DNA of 20,462 bases from Scenedesmus sp. ARA3 (lineage: Eukaryota; Chlorophyta; Chlorophyceae; Sphaeropleales; Scenedesmaceae): contig RWJK01000133.1 in NCBI GenBank assembly GCA_004335835.1, positions 1 through 20,462 on the forward strand, written 5' to 3'. Under the pieces are notes generated by a model. It was given only the letters and a program-made list of their open reading frames with translations, was not told the origin of the DNA and searched no databases. Made by a program: the position numbers and the translations under genes. This document shows positions 10,831 through 16,895 of the stretch, in pieces. Within the stretch, counting starts at the first letter, position 1; each line of letters opens with the position of its first letter.

Positions 10831-11555
10831 ATGCTGCTGCTGCTGCTGCTGCTCACGGTGATCTCCGCGCCAGCAAGTGTTTCCACTGCTGTTGGGTTGT
10901 CATAGTCGACCTGCAGGACAGCAGGCAAGCAAAGCAGCAACCTCAGCAGCAACCTCAGCAACAAGACCGGTGGTTTGCTGTAGGGCTGCGGCATGAGATT
11001 GGAGGCCTTGGATCATGTGGCTAATTGGCTGATTTGTGAACTCAGCTCGTCCTGCAAGCACTAAGGAGCACCCACCAGACCACTTCACCTGCTGTATTAT
11101 GTGAGCTCCAAGTGCCAGCGCTGACGTGCAAGTGGCGATGCACTCAATGGCAGATGCTCAAGGTCAACAAAGTCAACTGCAATGGTGTTCTGGCAGACTG
11201 TGCAGTGCTGCCTTTTGTGTGCTACTGTACTGCTGTTGTGCAGGCCTGCACGCTTGCAGGAGGGGAGCAGAGTGTGCAGAGAAGTGCTTCTGCTGTTGTG
11301 CAGGCCTGCACTGCTGCAGGCACTCACACTGAAGTCCCTGTAATACTGAATACGTGGCACATCCCCAGTGAGGATCTGAAAGTACCGCTTCCTCCATTCA
11401 CGCCGATAATCGCCTGCAGGTGCAGCAGCAGAACTCCCCTCAGCTGTCAACACCGTGTTCAACTGCGACAGCTGCTTGCAGCGTGCTTGAGTTTTACACG
11501 CACTTCTCTTGTATAGATAGCCACACTTCAACGTCGCTCCAGCGAGGAACTCCAT
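221..11555 (-). CDS. PH-domain formin-like protein (multi-exon, 3' end beyond the window)
   Basis: Gene model built by joining frames across GT..AG sites. Exons in transcription order: 11555-11328, 10910-10857, 10098-9922, 9725-8981, 8180-8036, 6977-6539, 6222-6025, 5426-5165, 4885-4765, 4427-3873, 3539-3036, 2500-2361, 1970-993, 777-727, 493-446 and 268-221. Every junction keeps codon phase with no internal stop, which supports one transcript. Domain order over about 1,565 residues is PH (1-153), Ser/Ala/Gln-rich linker (154-596), GBD/FH3-like helical repeats (about 597-1190), coiled coil and FH1 (1191-1565). Diaphanous-type formins use GBD/FH3 for Rho-GTPase control and localisation, FH1 for profilin-actin recruitment and FH2 for filament nucleation. 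FH2 would start left of base 1, so the formin assignment rests on FH3 plus FH1 and order. The PH domain is an inferred membrane-targeting addition. The main alternative is another polyproline actin regulator, but these lack the FH3-like block. Confidence 0.72.
446..493 (-). CDS. Exon 15: FH1 microexon 2 (48 nt)
   Basis: A second module (GPRPPPPPPPLPGQAA), acceptor CTGCAG and donor GTGCGC, phase 1-1. The surrounding intron is also related to that of exons 14 and 16. Confidence 0.65.
727..777 (-). CDS. Exon 14: FH1 microexon 1 (51 nt)
   Basis: A single polyproline module (GPRPPPPPPPLPGQAP) flanked by GTTGCAG acceptor and GTGCGC donor, phase 1 on both sides. It matches the module in exon 13. 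Confidence 0.65.
993..1970 (-). CDS. Exon 13: coiled coil plus FH1 polyproline modules
   Basis: Residues 1190-1516, 978 nt. It starts Ala-rich (GSGPRPDPVQVAWLAAVLQL), then a Gln/Arg/Glu-rich coiled coil (EQQQDSAERQLRQKQRQQRR), Gln/Ala/Glu low complexity, then four FH1 modules: GPAPPPPAPPLPGQ once and GPRPPPPAPPLPGQ three times, spaced by poly-Ala. XPPPPP-type tracts bind profilin in FH1 domains (established). The donor lies after PLPGQPA (GTGCGA), carrying one nucleotide. The G/C-rich modules give plus-strand Gly-rich shadows that are not genes. Confidence 0.7.
2198..2291 (-). repeat. Donor-side copy of exon 12 with a new, frame-breaking donor
   Basis: A copy of the 3' two thirds of exon 12 (GLADLDMGEVSCQLMPLKDE onward) has a plausible AAAGCAG acceptor and a GTAAGC donor, but its 3' end differs (VRGKNI rather than VREEEI). 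It enters in phase 1 and leaves in phase 2, so inclusion would shift the FH1 frame. Either a dead satellite or a frame-disrupting poison exon. Confidence 0.6.
2361..2500 (-). CDS. Exon 12: last FH3-like helices
   Basis: Residues 1143-1190. VVDELVRSGLLSALANLADL then DMGEVSCQLMPLKDEIVMVL and VREEEI. The 'ELVRSGLLSAL' motif is typical of armadillo repeats. Phase 2 in, phase 1 out, donor GTGAGC, and it joins in frame to the coiled-coil exon. Confidence 0.65.
2501..2889 (-). repeat. Three acceptor-side satellites of exon 12
   Basis: The acceptor plus VVDELVRSGLLSAL start recurs at 2640, 2767 and 2889 (parent acceptor 2500). Each copy is followed by a downstream intron rich in TGTACTG. A shorter copy of the middle of exon 11 also lies near 2925-2960. 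Confidence 0.78.
3036..3539 (-). CDS. Exon 11: acidic/Ala linker and armadillo helix pair
   Basis: Residues 975-1143. After PQELRAS it is low complexity (PESSEETEDSCLEEE, poly-Gln, then Asp/Ala repeats such as DDADADADAAAEDG). It ends in a structured segment, GSAVPYLVALLQCEEEESPD and VDLVELIVELLSGIVRLPQD, then GALLQALCS. Phase 2 in, phase 2 out, donor GTGAGA. The last about 60 residues look like genuine helical repeat. Confidence 0.62.
3873..4427 (-). CDS. Exon 10: FH3 helices with a long acidic/Gln insert
   Basis: Residues 791-974. VLQLLCMCLTCQESEDAKLP followed by IKLLLQLLAAAN is an armadillo-type repeat. An Ala/Arg-rich stretch, poly-Ala, an acidic/Gln tract (DGDDHDAETEEQQQQQDEEQ) and an Ala/Lys-rich region follow, and the exon closes on a second clear helix (DRVRVLLLLALLGLQLRVPE). 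The low-complexity insert thus interrupts two structured helices. Donor GTGAGC, phase 2 out. Confidence 0.65.
4428..4620 (-). repeat. Satellites of exon 10 (about 94-bp unit)
   Basis: The acceptor plus exon head (VLQPLCMCLTCQESEDAKLL) recurs with acceptor at 4521, 94 bp from the parent acceptor at 4427. A further fragment (GATGCCAAGCTGCTGCT) lies at about 4592-4618. A (CTG)n tract lies between. Confidence 0.7.
4630..4700 (-). repeat. Donor-side satellite of exon 9
   Basis: A copy of the second helix of exon 9 (ALLSRPGATELLLAKQP) with an intact GTGGGT donor ends at 4630, 135 bp beyond the true donor. It lacks the 5' half of the exon. Confidence 0.7.
4765..4885 (-). CDS. Exon 9: FH3 armadillo helices
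   Basis: Residues 750-790. GLHERPAAADALAAAQECVQ and ALLSRQGGTELLLAEQP form a two-helix repeat resembling the FH3 'C-L-x-A-L-(M/L)...G...(V/L)L' segment. Phase 1 in, phase 2 out. The acceptor is CTTTGTCTGCAG and the donor GTGGGT. Confidence 0.65.
4947..5095 (-). repeat. Acceptor-side satellites of exon 9
   Basis: The 5' part of exon 9 (AGGLHERPAAADALAAAQEC) recurs with acceptor at 5004. A shorter fragment of the same segment lies at 5072-5095. Both run into intron before the second helix. Confidence 0.65.
5165..5426 (-). CDS. Exon 8: FH3 signature exon
   Basis: Residues 663-750. AVVAQLQACPSQVVLETVRD is followed by NLPYALSSWFKLFNSLGGLG and LLLDALRQHA. The spacing L..VR..L......W...F...GGL..LL..L is the hallmark of the N-terminal armadillo helices of the Drf GBD/FH3 family, with Trp691 and Gly-Gly-Leu at 699-701. 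A poly-Gln tract and a Ser/Gly loop follow, then a GTGAGA donor (one nucleotide carried over). This is the strongest single piece of evidence for a formin. Confidence 0.72.
5427..5475 (-). promoter_or_regulatory. (CTG)n tract at a 3' splice site (example)
   Basis: An uninterrupted (CTG)n tract lies just upstream of the exon 8 acceptor in the place normally held by the polypyrimidine tract. Comparable tracts directly precede acceptors at 10309, 6977, 5529, 5635, 17330, 16860, 15958, 18326, 18433 and 20044. Use in splicing is inferred. Confidence 0.5.
5427..5661 (-). repeat. Two acceptor-side satellites of exon 8 with (CTG)n tracts
   Basis: The first 50 or so nucleotides of exon 8 (AMVAQLQACPSQVVL and AMLAQLQACPSQVVL) recur after acceptors at 5529 and 5635, spaced 103 and 106 bp from the parent at 5426. 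Each is preceded by its own (CTG)n tract, so the duplicated unit is (CTG)n-CAG plus exon head. Both replace the VRDNLPY continuation with intron. Confidence 0.78.
5735..5970 (-). repeat. Two donor-side satellites of exon 7
   Basis: Partial copies of the 3' end of exon 7 (the stretch around the TDNSQ/AQ residues and donor) end at 5874 and near 5761, beyond the true donor at 6025. The first keeps a GTGGGT donor. The second has lost the GT and is strongly diverged. Confidence 0.65.
6025..6222 (-). CDS. Exon 7: GBD-like segment
   Basis: Residues 597-662, 66 codons, phase 0 on both sides. HWMRAMEAQ continues the helix of exon 6. After a Ser/Arg-rich loop comes AALSAGILAARALYVMEVTR, then REPRWADWNDDGTDNSQISP. 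Its position directly before the FH3 signature of exon 8 corresponds to the GTPase-binding part of diaphanous-type formins, but sequence similarity to that part is weak and this is inferred from order. Confidence 0.58.
6539..6977 (-). CDS. Exon 6: linker and start of helical region
   Basis: Residues 450-596, phase 2 in and phase 0 out. It begins SHMSDMSYTISGLAPLPAQ, has an aliphatic helix (DPLLVLLAALQADEAP), then poly-Gln, Ala-rich and Ser-rich low complexity (GAGSSSSSASSG), and ends in a well-formed helical segment (VVDYLNEAYERACQYVKRSG, then QEQLQALQ). The acceptor follows a (CTG)n tract of about 37 bp. The C-terminal helix fits the approach to a formin GBD/FH3 block (inference). Confidence 0.65.
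7109..8035 (-). repeat. Five donor-side satellites of exon 5 (about 185-bp unit, higher-order pattern)
   Basis: Copies of the 3' half of exon 5 with its donor end at 7854, 7666, 7480, 7293 and 7109, at nearly constant spacing (182, 188, 186, 187, 184). The flanking intron falls into two types: one with AAAATGTGGAGGTATGT and one with GTAAAGTGCAGATAATCTAT. Reading right to left from the parent, the introns are of type B', B, A, B, A, so a dimer of about 372 bp was duplicated after the first monomer duplications. The 7666 copy has lost its donor (GTGCG to GAGCG) and the 7480 copy has an in-frame stop. Confidence 0.8.
8036..8180 (-). CDS. Exon 5: Ser/Pro-rich plus hydrophobic helix linker
   Basis: Residues 402-450. 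It takes one nucleotide from exon 4 (giving Val) and gives two to exon 6 (giving Arg). It reads GSPSPSFSRSPSSTSRAWGM, then an amphipathic stretch (MMRGLVSTVATMAMGSTAP) and ends PADWET. This is the only place where both halves are contiguous. All other copies to the right carry just the 5' half and all copies to the left just the 3' half, which identifies this one as the parent exon. Confidence 0.6.
8190..8603 (-). repeat. Three acceptor-side satellites of exon 5 (about 140-bp unit)
   Basis: Copies of the CAG acceptor and the GSPSPSF...S half of exon 5 begin at 8603, 8470 and 8326, ahead of the true acceptor at 8180 (spacing 133, 144 and 146). Each reaches the shared GGCATGATGC and then diverges into intron, so the 3' half of the exon is missing. 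One copy has changed the Ser-rich core (SFSCCPSFT). Confidence 0.75.
8799..8915 (-). CDS. Possible cassette exon 4b (117 nt, phase 1-1 duplicate of exon 4 tail)
   Basis: A copy of the last part of exon 4 (YVGVAGGFGRQSPGVGPHSL, then Ala-rich, ending SYAGRP). Unlike most copies here it has its own CTGCAG acceptor as well as a GTACGG donor. It is exactly 39 codons long, with the same 1-nt carry-over on both sides, so it can be included or skipped between exons 4 and 5 without changing frame. Alternatively it is a neutral satellite that happens to be in phase. Confidence 0.42.
8981..9725 (-). CDS. Exon 4: Ala/Ser-rich linker with two KRSET motifs
   Basis: Residues 154-401 plus a split codon. It opens in phase with the PH exon (VWTAPVRAPGERTPPGTPP), then runs through poly-Ala, two copies of the basic-Ser motif (FKRSET and LKRSET, likely basophilic kinase sites by inference), a Ser-rich stretch, a short poly-Gln/His tract, RSCSDFSDVASMSS, and a Gly/Ala-rich tail ending SYAGRP. 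The donor is GTGCGC. A GTATGT donor-like site at 9093 lies inside the exon; using it would lose phase with exon 5, so I prefer the longer form. Likely a disordered, phosphorylatable linker. Confidence 0.6.
9922..10098 (-). CDS. Exon 3: C-terminal half of PH domain
   Basis: Residues 95-153, 59 codons, phase 0 to phase 0. FYHFTLQLAG (about residues 102-111) gives the later beta strands and AWVLGCYTND leads into the C-terminal helix ERRAWLEAIL (135-144). The Trp at 139 is the most conserved residue of PH domains. The acceptor follows a CTG/CCG triplet tract. Three partial copies of the 5' end of this exon lie upstream (separate entry). Confidence 0.78.
10165..10426 (-). repeat. Three acceptor-side satellite copies of PH exon 3
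   Basis: Reading the minus strand, copies of acceptor plus the first 47 or so nucleotides of exon 3 start at 10426, 10309 and 10214, ahead of the true exon at 10098. The first two keep the reading (N-E-S-Q-S-D and N-V-S-Q-S-D, then an FTLQLA core). The third is degenerate. After the shared FTLQLA segment they diverge into intron, and the parts encoding the PH C-terminal helix are absent, so none could replace the true exon. They arose by tandem duplication across the intron-exon boundary. Confidence 0.75.
10857..10910 (-). CDS. Exon 2: middle of PH domain (54 nt)
   Basis: Eighteen codons (residues 77-94, from VDYDNPTA to AGAEIT) between a CTGCAG acceptor and a GTGAGC donor, phase 0 on both sides. 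It supplies the central PH segment between YYRDFS in exon 1 and FYHFTLQLAG in exon 3. The donor is followed at once by an (AGC)n tract, so the start of the intron is itself repeat-derived. Confidence 0.65.
11328..11555 (-). CDS. Exon 1: start codon and N-terminal half of PH domain
   Basis: Encodes residues 1-76. The ATG lies in a favourable eukaryotic context (A at -3, G at +4). GYLYKR at residues 12-17 is the first PH strand, WRKRYFQIL at 54-62 is the second strand with its basic lipid-facing residues, and YYRDFS at 71-76 begins the next strand. An insert of about 33 residues rich in Cys, Gln and Ala separates strands 1 and 2, longer than is usual for PH domains; it could be a loop or an unrecognised short intron. 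The donor GTGAGT follows directly, in phase 0. Confidence 0.75.
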
Positions 11556-11787
11556 GTTTGGCTTTGTTGCGGGAGTGCAAGCAGTAGCCCAGCTGCCTGG
11601 GCTGGCCAGGCAGCCGCATGGGCACGGTGTTTCACGATCGTATGCTCATCAAAGCATATGAACGTTCTTGCATGCGACCAGGCAACTCTTAGGGATACAA
11701 CTGAATGTGATTGTGAGTCGAAGGTGCGACAGAGCTGCCAAACTGACGTGAAAACATGTACTTTGTAAAGGCAGACTGTCTACGTGC

Positions 11788-12318
11788 TTACCGACTGGAC
11801 ATCGCTCTGACCGACAAACCCCAGTGCTGGGCACATTCAACTGTCACAAGTGCTTCACACCCATCACCATTGCAGGAGCTGCGAAACACGCTAGAAGCGT
11901 GGGAATGGGATATTGCATTTGTGTTCAAGCTTTCCTTATTTTCGTACTGCACGTATGCAGGGTGACATGCAGCTGCTGTACTGCTGCTGCCTGCCAGGCT
12001 GGCGCTTGCTGCTGTACCCTGCAGCACTTGTGATGCTTGCATGCGTTCGTTTCGCGTACACGTTAGGTCTGTAATCTCTTTCAGGCCATTAAATTCACAT
12101 TTGAAATTGCTGTCAGTATTCATGCGCGGATGGCTGCAGTGTAACCAGCTGGTGCAGCGCAGTGCCACCCATGTCTCCTTGCAGCCAGGCTGCACAAGAT
12201 GCTCTGCTTCGGGGCAGTACAGACCTTGCACAACCGCTGCCGCCACAGCCGCCAATTCTTGCCCTGCAGAACCCTCGATAAAACATCTAATTACTTTACT
12301 CACACTTGTTTTTACCAT
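11788..12318 (-). CDS. Hypothetical open frame, 176 aa
   Basis: An uninterrupted frame with mixed, non-repetitive composition, beginning MVKTSVSKVIRCFIEG and including CPEAEHLVQPGCKETWVALR, Cys-rich in the first half. It lies just upstream of the formin start on the same strand, so it could be an independent small gene, an extra 5' exon, or chance. No family recognised. Length is the only argument for it. Confidence 0.2.
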   Translation of the reverse strand: MVKTSVSKVIRCFIEGSAGQELAAVAAAVVQGLYCPEAEHLVQPGCKETWVALRCTSWLHCSHPRMNTDSNFKCEFNGLKEITDLTCTRNERMQASQVLQGTAASASLAGSSSTAAACHPAYVQYENKESLNTNAISHSHASSVFRSSCNGDGCEALVTVECAQHWGLSVRAMSSR

Positions 12319-12444
12319 GTCAAAACGGCAGTCTCGATTTACTAAGCAGGATGCCTGGCAGTGCTCATCATATGGCCGTCGCGTCCTACCTACTCATTGT
12401 TATGCTATCTGCATGTGACCACAAATAGATTATCACGTGACTGA

Positions 12445-12783
12445 ATGCTGGGACTTCTGGACGGCAGCCTATCAGCGAAAAAAGGCCTTCGAGATGGCCC
12501 AGCTAGCTTGACAAAGTCACTTGCTAGCAGCAACGTTGCTGCAGTTTTGCGCACTTTAAATTCATTGTTCAACTCATCGTTCAAGCCACAACAACATCGC
12601 CATTTAAGAACGCATACTGCTTGTTCTGTTGGTTGGAATAAGCAGGTTATTGATGCTTTTCGCGCTGCGTTCAGAAGCTGGCAGATGTTGACTGTTGACT
12701 GTGATATGTACACAGCAACAAACCGATCTGTGATCACAGCCGCCATGACGGCTGATGCTATGCTTGGGTTGCTTGAATACTGA
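12445..12783 (+). CDS. Hypothetical open frame, 112 aa
   Basis: Frame beginning MLGLLDGSLSAKKGLRDGPA and ending ADAMLGLLEY, so the same MLGLL element marks both ends. It has a central basic stretch (FKPQQHRHLRTH). Divergent to the formin-like gene. No recognised domain, and the opposite strand is open over the same interval, so coding is doubtful. Confidence 0.2.
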   Translation: MLGLLDGSLSAKKGLRDGPASLTKSLASSNVAAVLRTLNSLFNSSFKPQQHRHLRTHTACSVGWNKQVIDAFRAAFRSWQMLTVDCDMYTATNRSVITAAMTADAMLGLLEY

Positions 12784-12849
12784 TGGCGTTGATGCTGTAT
12801 GGCTCGATGGGTAACATGATGATGACGGCTTATGAAATGAGGCAGCATG

Positions 12850-13170
12850 TGCGGCTGCAATCGCAGCCGGGATCAAGCCAGTGGCACACGGCCTGCTGAG
12901 GGCGTGCTGTGGATGGTATGTGAGGGCGTGTAACACAACAGGCTGTGCAGCAGGCAGTGCGGCTGCGGCTGCAATTGCGGCCGGGATCAAGCCAGTGGCA
13001 CATGGCCTGCTGAGGAACCCACACCTCCCCTTCCCCCTTCGCCTGTTCTTTCAGCGCTCCTGTGGGGCGCGGGGCCGATGGCTAGGTGGCTATGGCTTGA
13101 ATGGTAATATGATTATGATGATGGCCTGCTGAGGGCGCGCTGTGGATGGTATGTGAGGGCGCATAACCCC
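12850..13170 (+). repeat. Tandem repeat with GGGATCAAGCCAGTGGCACA core
   Basis: Two copies of the core (12869-12900 and 12982-13014), each followed by a CGGCCTGCTGAGG or TGGCCTGCTGAGG block. The block with CTGTGGATGGTATGTGAGGG recurs at 12906-12928 and 13138-13158. The plus frame reads AAIAAGIKPVAHGLLR in both core copies, so a duplicated exon on the plus strand is possible but no acceptable splice model was found. Confidence 0.6.
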
Positions 13171-13778
13171 ATGAGTGAGCCTTGTCTGGCTCCATAGTGG
13201 ATTGGTGTAAAGTGTGTTTCAATATGCATTACACGCATCATGCCGTGCAGCCTCTTCAATACTTTTGTAGCAGCATGCATGCTGTTTGGCAAGATGAAGC
13301 CGACGGCAGTGGCCAGCTTACGTGTGCCGCAGCCTGTTGCAGCACCAGCTGACGTTGATCCTTCACCCATTGTAGTGTGTGTGTGTCTCCGCAAGCATGA
13401 GATCTGCCGCCGAGCTTATGTGTTACGTCAGGCTGAGCCTTCAGCCACCAGAGCCCACTTTGCTTTCGGCGCAAATGTAACACAAATGCAACACACTACA
13501 CAACAGTATAGGTTACAGCGTGCATGCACAACAGCCCGGCCGCAGAGTCCGGAGGTTGTAGCAGTGCTGCTTCCCTTTTGTCCAGGGTTGATGGGCAGCC
13601 CTTGGGTACTGGCTGCAGCCATTGCAGTAATCAATGCTCTACCAGGTAGTAGAATGACGCAGCAGCATGGTGATGAGCACTATTGCACACATCCCAATAG
13701 TATATCTGTATTCCTGTAAGCCAAATCGGACATGCGTTGTATGGCCACAGTCGGCCGTGGCAGGTGAAGGTCCTTACG

Positions 13779-14045
13779 TGGACCAGCATACACACACAAT
13801 GCAGTTGCGCACACACACAATGCCGTTGTGCGCGCACACGTGCAATGTAGGAAACGTCCGCAAGCGGACCAGCATACACACACACTGTGGTGTTCAGGAC
13901 TCAGACACACAAAGTAGGTAGGTCCATATGTGGACCAGCATATACACACAATGCAGTTTAGTACGCACACACACAACATGATGCTGGTCCGAATGTGGAC
14001 CAGCAAATACGCGCAATGCAGTTTAGTACGCACACACATGTATGA
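13779..14045. repeat. Four-copy hairpin repeat with (CA)n tails
   Basis: Units start at 13779, 13865, 13931 and 13996 with (T/C)GGACCAGCA, followed by ACACACA-type tracts and AATGCAGTT. Immediately before and into each start is an inverted repeat: GGTCC..GGACC, GTCCGC..GCGGAC, GGTCCA..TGGACC and GCTGGTCC..GGACCAGC. Loops are 2-6 nt. Confidence 0.7.
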
Positions 14046-14331
14046 TTTTGTTGGTTGCCTGTGTCAATCCCTTCCTTCTGAAATCATGAAAAACATGCCC
14101 TTGCCTCCTCCTTTTCATGATGCCTGCTGCCGCAACGCACAGGCTCATTCATCTCGTTTGTCAAAGCCGCAGCAACAAACTTGTTGCTTATTGCTGTTCA
14201 CTCACAAATCACAACCACCAAATGCGGCATGCCTGTGCGCACTCTTCAACACACATGTGAATGCAAGCAAGCACTTCTGCCCCACACAAAGACAAAATGC
14301 ACCATAACCACCGCCACCACCACCATTTCTG

Positions 14332-14700
14332 TCATGCGCGAGGCGTTGTTAGTGGCCTGCAAGAATTAACGTTATAACATCCCACATAACAGCCTCCGCA
14401 TCTGCACCGCCACACTGCCTCAAGTGGAATATCACCCCATGTCAGCACATCAGCAGCAGCAGATGCCGCTTCTGCACTGCCAAATACCTTCAATGCACCT
14501 TCAACACTGCCACCACCAGCAGCACCGCCATTTCTATCAAGCGCAAGCTGTGTTGAGACACGCGCAGCAGTATCACCGCAGCTTTGATTGCATGTTGTGG
14601 GTGCGTGTGCTTTCTGAAGCACCAGTAAACCACCGGCTGCAACGGTGCAACACAGCGCCGAGATGCTCTCTGCAAAATGAGGGCTCACGTTCATCCTCAT
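14332..14700 (-). CDS. Hypothetical open frame, 122 aa
   Basis: Begins MRMNVSPHFAESISALCCTV; its second half reads RNGGAAGGGSVEGALKVFGS then AEAASAAADVLTWGDIPLEA. A partial copy of the Gly-rich core is found at 14305-14345, the same satellite behaviour as proven exons elsewhere in the window. It may be an exon of a gene not otherwise recognisable, or a relic. Confidence 0.25.
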   Translation of the reverse strand: MRMNVSPHFAESISALCCTVAAGGLLVLQKAHAPTTCNQSCGDTAARVSTQLALDRNGGAAGGGSVEGALKVFGSAEAASAAADVLTWGDIPLEAVWRCRCGGCYVGCYNVNSCRPLTTPRA

Positions 14701-14775
14701 TTGCGGGTCTGCGTTTCAAGAGCACGATAATGTGCACAAACATGGTCATGCTCGAGGCGTGCATGCATCTCATGC

Positions 14776-15140
14776 GCAGCACCCACCAAGTAAGGTCACA
14801 CTCATTGCATGCAGGTTATAAATGCACGGTATGTGGGCATTTGTGCTTTCATAAGCTCGGGCCATGCGACTTCAAAGCAGCACCCACCAAGTATGGTCAC
14901 ACTCATTGCATGCAGCATTTGATTGCACGCTATCCGGGCATTTGTGCTTTCTGAAGCACAGGCCATGCAAATGCGCATGCTGCAACTTCAAAGCGGCACC
15001 CACCAAGTATGGTCACACTCCGTGCATGCATCTTTTGATGGCATGCTGTGCGGGCATTTGTGCTTTCTGAAGCACAGGCCATGCAAATACGTATGCTGCA
15101 ACTTCATAGCAGCACCCACCAAGTATGGTCCCACTCATTG
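14776..15140. repeat. Four-copy tandem repeat, 101-116 bp
   Basis: The element ACCCACCAAGTA begins at 14781, 14882, 14998 and 15114. Units share CATTTGTGCTTTCTGAAGCA and GGCCATGCAAAT. On the minus strand a CTTCAG acceptor-like site, a short open frame with CPHSMPSKDACTECDHTW and a GTGGGT donor-like site recur, but unit 1 has a stop in this frame and the fourth is truncated. Confidence 0.75.
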
Positions 15141-15325
15141 CGGCACAAATGCGGCCGCGCCGCATGCACTGCACAACTGTGGTTTCGCTCCGTGCCTGCA
15201 TGAATGCATGCAGCTGATATCGCGCCTCAAATAATGTCAGGTTGTGGTGCCGATTGTTATTCCGAACAGCATAGAGTTGTGGTCACATGTTACCAAAGCA
15301 GCACATGTGTAGGTCCCCCACAGAG

Positions 15326-15482
15326 GCACAAATGCCCACACCGTCACAGCTATACAACACAGCATGCACATTGCACCGTGCTGTTGCTGCAACAGCAAGC
15401 ATACAGCATTTACGCTATAGCACAGCTATACTTCGCAGATGCCCACCCAGTCACAGCTACATATATAGCACAGCACACATGC
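15326..15482. repeat. Direct repeat of GCCCACnC(A/C)GTCACAGCTA type
   Basis: Bases around 15333-15375 and 15439-15480 share GCCCAC, GTCACAGCTA and CAGCA(C/T)ACA with the same spacing. No coding potential seen. Confidence 0.5.
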
Positions 15483-15668
15483 CTGTTTGCAGGCAGCCCA
15501 CAGAGCCTGGACTCCATTTAATTGTGAACACCATCGCAATCAAGCCTGTTGCAGGATGCACCCCGCACTTTGGACCTGCAGCTGCCGCTCCCAAGCTCAC
15601 ACTGCCATGCCATTCCATGCATGGTACAGTCAGCCGCCGATCCCAAGCAGCATGTTGGCAGTGATGCC

Positions 15669-15958
15669 TTACATGGCCAGCTTGCGGCCCGCCACAGCAG
15701 CAGTCGTGTTCACCGTCACCGTGAAAATGCCGATGGCATTCGCTGGGTTTAGGTACGTCAGCGTTGACCCCAGCTGCATGCCAGCCACCTCGTTCCAAAG
15801 CTTGATCAGGCGAGCACGCTTGCCGACGGTTGTGAGCTCGCCGCGGCGCACTGCAAACTCGCGAAGTTCCGCAACGGCATTCGCATGGTAGACGAAAAGG
15901 GTGGAGCCGCCCTGGTTGGGGTAGACCAGCGGGTGGCGGAACTGGCAGCTGCCGGTGT
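15669..15958 (-). CDS. Right gene, last exon with stop
   Basis: Residues 256-350: TGSCQFRHPLVYPNQGGSTL, FVYHANAVAELREFAVRRGE, LTTVGKRARLIKLWNEVAGM, QLGSTLTYLNPANAIGIFTV, then VNTTAAVAGRKLAM and TAA. Acceptor after a (CTG)n tract. TGTAA, the usual green-algal poly(A) hexamer core, overlaps the stop, but ATGTAAGG could also be a donor. Confidence 0.62.
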
Positions 15959-16862
15959 CTGCAGCAGCAGCAGCAGCAGCAGCAGTAGCAGCAGCAGTGT
16001 TTGTGAGTTGGCAGTGGTAGACGAAGAGGGTGGAGCAGCCCTGGTTGGGGTAGACCAGAGGGTGGCGGAACTGGCAAGAGCCGGTGTCTGCGGTAGCAGC
16101 AGCAGCAGCAGCAACCGGAAACAAGGCAGAGCCTGTGATGTAAATCAGCGAGGTTAACAAGCCATGATGATGTCACACTTATGCATAGTTCAGGTAGCGA
16201 AGTGACGGACTTTCCCAGCAGCAAGCCCACATCCACCATAGTGTAGCTAGCGGCGGTTGTGTAACCAGCCGCTGGTGACATCTATGGTGTGACCAGTCAC
16301 TCTTGTCACTAGCGGCGTAACCAGCAACACCAGAGTTACTACTCACTGTCAGCAGAGGCGGCAATAGTGTCAGCCACACCCACAAGGGGCCCCACATCCA
16401 CCACACTTGCGACTAGCAGTGACAATCACACTCACGCGGCTGCGGTGTCACTAGTTACACCAGCTGCAACGGTGTCACTAGTGAGTACTCACTGTCGGTT
16501 GAGATGACGAGCATGACTGCCTTGCCCACTAGGGGCCCCACATCCACCACAAAATGAACAACACCACCAGCAGTTCACTTTCTGACGGCAGCTGTGTCAC
16601 TAGTTACACCACCAGCGGCTGTGTCACTCACTGTCTGTCAAAGTGACGATGGTGACGTCCTTGCCCGCTAGCGGGGCCCATATTCACCATCGCGTAACAA
16701 GCAGCGGCTGTGCCACTAGCAGTGTAACCAGCAACAGTGTAACTACTCACTGTCGGTTGAGGTGACGATGGTGACGGCCTTGCCCACTAGAGGCCCCACA
16801 TCCACCACCAGCCTCGTCTTCTGGCGCTCCACACTGCCAAGCTTGGTGAACCAGTAGTAACT

Positions 16863-16895
<33 letters not shown>

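Larger units (their letters stand above)
11556..15668. other. Stretch between the two genes
   Basis: About 4.1 kb between the stop of the right gene and the start of the formin-like gene. It is less G+C-rich than the exons, nearly lacks (CTG)n tracts and has no gene I can support firmly. Bases 11556-12420 hold no clear repeat or promoter motif; the formin promoter should lie at its left end. Tandem repeats occur at 12850-13170, 13779-14045 and 14776-15140, and a smaller direct repeat at 15326-15480. Weak coding candidates are listed separately. Confidence 0.6.

Noticed and set aside
13240..13719. Plus-strand frame of 159 codons
   Set aside because: No domain, no splice support, opposite strand also open in pieces, and composition like the surrounding spacer.
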